Assembly (NCBI GenBank): GCA_037043015.1 | Contig: CM073325.1 | Coordinates: 9,403,001-9,467,000, forward strand | Direction: 5' to 3' | Origin: Bryum argenteum | Taxonomy: Eukaryota; Streptophyta; Bryopsida; Bryales; Bryaceae | Length of the DNA stretch: 64,000 nucleotides | In this document: positions 60,280 through 64,000 of the stretch, piece after piece | Position numbering within the stretch: the first letter of the stretch is position 1 | How the letters are laid out: every line of letters begins with the position of its first letter | The notes under the pieces: model-generated | Database searches by the model: none | Seen by the model: the letters and a program-made list of their open reading frames with translations, nothing else | What the model was told of the DNA's origin: nothing | Program-made: the position numbers and the translations under genes

Positions 60280-61250
60280 CTAACCAAGGAGTTGAAGTAT
60301 AACAAAAAATTATGGACTAAGCGACTTTGGTATTCCACATATGGGGACGAGGCTTTGGAAATACAAAATAGGGTTTGTAGGAGGATGGTAGTTGCTTACA
60401 AACCTTTAATTAAGTCACCAATTGAGATATACCAATTGAGAGGAAGTTCGTGCCTTGAAGTCGCTCTAAATACAACATGGTCAAGGTCTTCATAATTTGT
60501 GTCTTGAAATCACTCAAAACTCAACAATGGACATGTCGTTTCACAATAGTTGTCATGTTGTATCCTTCCTATGTTACACTTGTATATTTACAAATGACTA
60601 TTCAACACTAGTAGTTGTACAAAAAGTCACACCCACCTCTTTTGAGTCCCGGACTTTGAACTCCTACATCTGAGAGTTATTTAAGTGCTTAAAATAGTTC
60701 TCACCTTTTCTCATCCAAGAAAACAACCTTCATACCAAAGTGATTACAATTTGGAAAAGTCGGATTCACTCATGCGGAATATTTTTGTCAACGTAGAGGT
60801 AAACCCAACTCCTTGACTTGAATATAGATTGTTGGTTATAGTTAAAATATCAATTAAAAATTGCTTCATAATTGCATTGAAAATAGGTTATCATGAAATG
60901 TCTCTAATTTCTAATATGACCACTTATGAAAGATTTTGTACGAGGACAACCTTGTACTTCATTAGAAATTATCCACATCCACTTGAAATAGACTATTGTT
61001 GAAACTCGTTAGCTTTTACCGACCATTTTGCGATAACACACTCTTTATCGCTTTAAATTATTTACAATAAATGCCAAATGTCACTGTTCTATGCCCAATG
61101 TCATTGTCAATGGCACAAATGTGCCAATAAACACATCTAAAAAGTATAACATGAAGAAATGAAATTGAAAACCACAATCCTTATCTAACAACCTTGCCCC
61201 TCTTTTTTGAAAAGGAAACATCTTTGTCATTACCTTGTAACAATGTCTTA
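60280..61250. other. Spacer with a repeat fragment and a doubtful transposase relic
   Basis: 60292-60495 is open (LWYSTYGDEALEIQN) and faintly recalls the W-x-x-YG-x-x-x-x-E-x-Q part of hAT dimerisation domains, but not enough to call. 60740-60900 matches 6400-6580. Nothing else was found. Confidence 0.3.
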
Positions 61251-61550
61251 GGCCCACTTTGTACACAAGCTGGGGCTGGCCGGAGAGCGGGCCGGATTGA
61301 ACGGCTAGGGTTTGGGCCCAAGGTGGGAAGTTCGGAACCGGGTAACCCTTGTCCCAATTGCATCACTTGGGCCCGAACATTTTGGCGCCAAAACAGTGCC
61401 ACGTAGGATGCCACATAGGATAAGTTGAAGTTTTGGTCAGCCCTAGTATAAAGTCCTTGGGCCCAATTTGAAAGGATCGAGCCATCCTATTGGTTGAAAT
61501 TTGAAGAATTCGGGCCAGCCTTCAATCCGGCCCCAAGTATAAAGTGGCCC
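61251..61550. mobile_element. PIF/Harbinger (Tourist)-like MITE, 300 bp
   Basis: TIRs GGCCCACTTTGTAC and GGGCCACTTTATAC, flanked by TTA on both sides (61248-61250, 61551-61553). Strong subterminal inverted repeats on GGCCGGATTGAA. The GC-rich left half stands out in AT-rich DNA. No coding capacity. Confidence 0.85.
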
Positions 61551-61559
61551 TTAATATAT

Positions 61560-63246
61560 AAATATTATTGTTTTTCCCGAACAAGTTGTTAACCTTTAAA
61601 CGTCAGACCCAGCCCGAGGGGTTGGGTTTTTTTTTGAGAGAATCTTGCTCATAACTTACACTCCATTATACCAAATGGAATTTTTAGAATTCCAAACTGA
61701 GCACCTTAAAGAGATATATACTTTCTTAGAATAGAGCTCAAGCAAATTAAAAATAGAATAATGCTAAAAATGGAGTTTAAAAGAGATTTTGGGTGTGGTA
61801 TCAGGAAAGCATATGACGTTTAAGGGTTAAGCATTCAAGGCCAATCTATGATCTTACAAACTGCGTATGCACATAATATCATAAACAAATCTTATTGGGG
61901 CTGAGTCTTTTTTTATCCATTTGCAGGAGACATGAAGCATAAACATTGCGGATGCCCTGTTCCTAAATGCTAGAGGCGAGTTTACCAAATTCAAAAGCCA
62001 GGTTCATACTCTATTACCAGGTTCATGTTGAGTGAGTATGGGGGCGGTGAAGAAAGTAGTAAGTTACTGTTCGTGAAAGAACAGTAACAAGTTGCGGATG
62101 ACGTACCACAGTACCACACCGTACTCAACCTTTCATTCATCCAAACCGTGTGCGAGCAGCCTGAGCTGTCCATCGCCATCACACCCACACTTCATCCACT
62201 CCGACATTCATTCATCGCCCACGTCTCAAGTGCATCCCCCCGGGACAAGCGCGACCTGGTGCAGGGTCGGCGCAGGGTCGGGGCCAGGCTTGGATGCAGG
62301 ACGCATAGGCGAAGCGAAGAATCGGGGCATGCATCCAAGCTAGGACCCTGCTTCCTGTTGCAGGGAATGCATTTGGCGATGGGGGATGCCCTTCCTGGCT
62401 TGGCTGCCTGACAGACAACGACGAAAGAAAGAAATACTTCTACTGCAACTCCTTACGATTGTTAACCTTTCTTTTTTTTCTTCCTTTAGCTAGCTCTATC
62501 AGTTCTTAGTAAACGTATAGGTCGAGGGAGGGCAGGGCAAGGGGGGCTGTTCCTTGAACGAAGAGATCTTCTTGCTTGCTTGCTTGCAAACAACAAGCCA
62601 AGGGGGAAGGGAAAGGAAAGGGAAAGGAAAGAACGGGAGGAAGTCACTCGCTTGTGTCCCCGCACGGAGGTTGAGGTCTTTGGAGCAGCAGCGGAGCGGG
62701 GCCGGGCCGTGAGTGAAGTCACAGGTTCATTCATGCTCCTCAGGTGCATGTCTTGACACCCCGCCATTTCTCTAGGGTCTTCACAAATAGTGCGCTTGCC
62801 TTCCCGTTGTCTTTCTTTTGATTGTCGCGGCTGTCTTTCCAAAATTTTGATAGGGTCGAGTGCTTCGTCCAATTTGGCATTGTGTTTTCGAAGCCTTATG
62901 GTAATTACCGCGGCGGCAATCAGAGTGTGTGTTCGTTTATTGACGGTCTAGGGTAGGAGGAAAACGGAGACTGGCGATAGGTTTTTAAAGGTGTTAGCTG
63001 GAGTTGAGTAATTCTTTAGGTTCAGTAATGGCGTTGATTGCAGTTTCCATACCCTAATATGAGGTGGTATTGCTGCAGTCATCTCGGTAAATATTGCAGC
63101 TGGTTTGATTGATTAGGGTCTTGTTGTATCGGTATTGTGGATGTGCAGTTTCGGTGTTGTTGCTTTTTTGTGTTCGGTGGAATTAGTGTGTGGTCTGACG
63201 TGTGAGAGGTAATTTTGGTGGTGTGCAGGGCTTGAGAACAGGGCAA
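61560..63246 (+). other. Upstream region and 5' leader of the EBF-like gene
   Basis: No gene before 63247. 62150-62900 is GC-richer, with CT/GA tracts (GGGAAAGGAAAGGGAAAGG at about 62605) typical of a promoter or leader. The last part probably contains a 5' UTR intron ending at GTGTGCAG (63221-63228). Transcription start not determinable. Confidence 0.4.
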
Positions 63247-64000
63247 ATGTGCACTGCTGATTTCGAGACAGCATGCATGACGACAGAGGAAGAGTTCAGA
63301 GCTTTTTTTACTGGGACTGCGCGGTGTGCTATTCGAAAGCCAGTTGATGGAATGGGCACGATTTACGCTCAGCAAAAGTTCAGCAGCAGCATTGACAGTG
63401 CCTATCATGGATTCTGTCGCAGCAAAGGAAACGGTGAACATTCACCACAGCGAGCGGAATGGATAGGAGACGATGACTTCGGTTTACACGCAAGTGATGA
63501 GTCTCGTCCCGCTTATCGTACCGCGGCATCAGTTTTTGTGGAGTCTCTTGTGCATCAGACGACGAAACGAAGGCGCACGGCCAGGAATATCCAAGTCAAC
63601 AAACCTTCATTTGTTCCAGAGGTTGAGCAAGTCGACCTTATAAACACCTTGCCAGATGAATGCCTGCAGGAGATCTTCGGGTTTTTACCCAGGGTGCAAG
63701 ATCGCCTTGCTGCAGCCTCGGTTAGCATGCGGTGGTTGATGCTTCAGTCTCGCATGCATCGGAGCGACTTCAAGACTGAGTCTCCTTCAAGGTGTAATGG
63801 AGCGACTTCGCCGAAAGGAACGTGTACTGTACCTAAACCAACTACAGAGAAAGTTTCTGAGGAGGATGCGAGTCTCGATGAGGTTCAGTACTGCGGCAAT
63901 GAAATGGACGTGGACATGGACGAGCAGCCACGAGTTCAAAGGCAGCCACAATGGGCATTTGGTGACCTTTCTCGCAAGTTTGAAGGCAGGAAGGCTACTG
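63247..64000 (+). CDS. EIN3-binding F-box protein (EBF1/2-like), 5' part, truncated by window end
   Basis: F-box subunit of an SCF ubiquitin ligase; in angiosperms EBF1/2 target EIN3/EIL ethylene transcription factors for degradation in the nucleus. One open frame from ATG 63247 (MCTADFETACMTTEEEF) to the window edge, 251 codons. An unstructured N-terminus carries a basic patch (TTKRRRTARN, about residues 114-123), then the F-box (VDLINTLPDECLQEIFGFLP ... RLAAASVSMRWLMLQS, about residues 136-176). An acidic linker (EMDVDMDEQP) follows, then GDLSRKFEGRKAT, which matches the start of the EBF leucine-rich repeats (family reads LEGKKATDVRLAAIAVGT). The LRRs lie beyond the window. The linker between F-box and LRR is longer than I would expect. 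Confidence 0.88.
   Translation, partial: MCTADFETACMTTEEEFRAFFTGTARCAIRKPVDGMGTIYAQQKFSSSIDSAYHGFCRSKGNGEHSPQRAEWIGDDDFGLHASDESRPAYRTAASVFVESLVHQTTKRRRTARNIQVNKPSFVPEVEQVDLINTLPDECLQEIFGFLPRVQDRLAAASVSMRWLMLQSRMHRSDFKTESPSRCNGATSPKGTCTVPKPTTEKVSEEDASLDEVQYCGNEMDVDMDEQPRVQRQPQWAFGDLSRKFEGRKAT

Noticed and set aside
60292-60495. hAT transposase C-terminal fragment
   Set aside because: Only a weak WYSTYGDEALEIQ resemblance, with no following conserved blocks and no element ends.
1-64000. Prokaryotic features such as operons, CRISPR arrays or Shine-Dalgarno sites
   Set aside because: Spliced genes, plant protein families and LTR elements show this is eukaryotic nuclear DNA; tandem repeats lack CRISPR spacing.

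Overview
This is nuclear DNA of a land plant. The evidence is a plant-type histone H2A.X ending in SQEF, a plant ATG8-interacting (ATI) protein, a plant spatacsin homologue, an EIN3-binding F-box protein, a Ty1/copia retrotransposon primed by initiator Met-tRNA, and GT-AG introns throughout. Compact genes with introns of about 60-200 bp, an intronless lineage-type kinase with an HGDLKASN catalytic loop, and AT-rich repeat-filled spacers point to a non-flowering plant, most likely a moss or other bryophyte. That placement is an inference from style and was not searched. No plastid, bacterial, tRNA, rRNA or CRISPR sequence was seen.

Layout. 1-5.6 kb (minus strand): a SUVR-like SET-domain methyltransferase, with a run of unrecognised exons directly upstream (acidic/basic tails, coiled coil, RING-like finger). 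The two may form one gene. 5.6-7.4 kb: spacer with minisatellites. 7.5-8.8 kb (plus): an intact kinase gene. 9.0-19.1 kb: a nest of mobile DNA, made of a non-autonomous hAT element, a dispersed repeat, a degenerate Tc1-like transposase, and a second broken copy of the kinase gene. That copy is split by a 5.9-kb Copia element, which is itself split by a 623-bp MITE. 19-26 kb: gene-free AT-rich DNA with two copies of one CACTA-type MITE, minisatellites and a second copy of the dispersed repeat. 26.2-29.5 kb (minus): the ATI-like selective-autophagy receptor. 31.8-32.2 kb: a further TIR element. 33.3-35.5 kb (minus): a hydrophilic LEA/LTI65-like stress protein with ABRE/DRE-like sites upstream.

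36.3-50.3 kb (minus): a complete 26-exon spatacsin gene (a model of 3223 residues with consistent splice phases). 50.5-51.3 kb: a tandem repeat and an (AT)36 microsatellite. 52.2-52.8 kb (plus): histone H2A.X. 53-62 kb: gene-poor DNA with two PIF/Harbinger-like elements, a 30-bp minisatellite and a degenerate tandem array of about 365 bp. 63.2 kb to the end (plus): the 5' part of an EBF1/2-like F-box gene, cut by the window edge.

The genes do not form a pathway. They are ordinary housekeeping, chromatin, stress and signalling genes separated by repeats. The most informative features are the three-level transposon nest in the kinase duplicate, the possible fusion of a SET domain to an unknown RING-like/coiled-coil protein, and duplicated ATG8-binding-type motifs in the ATI gene.
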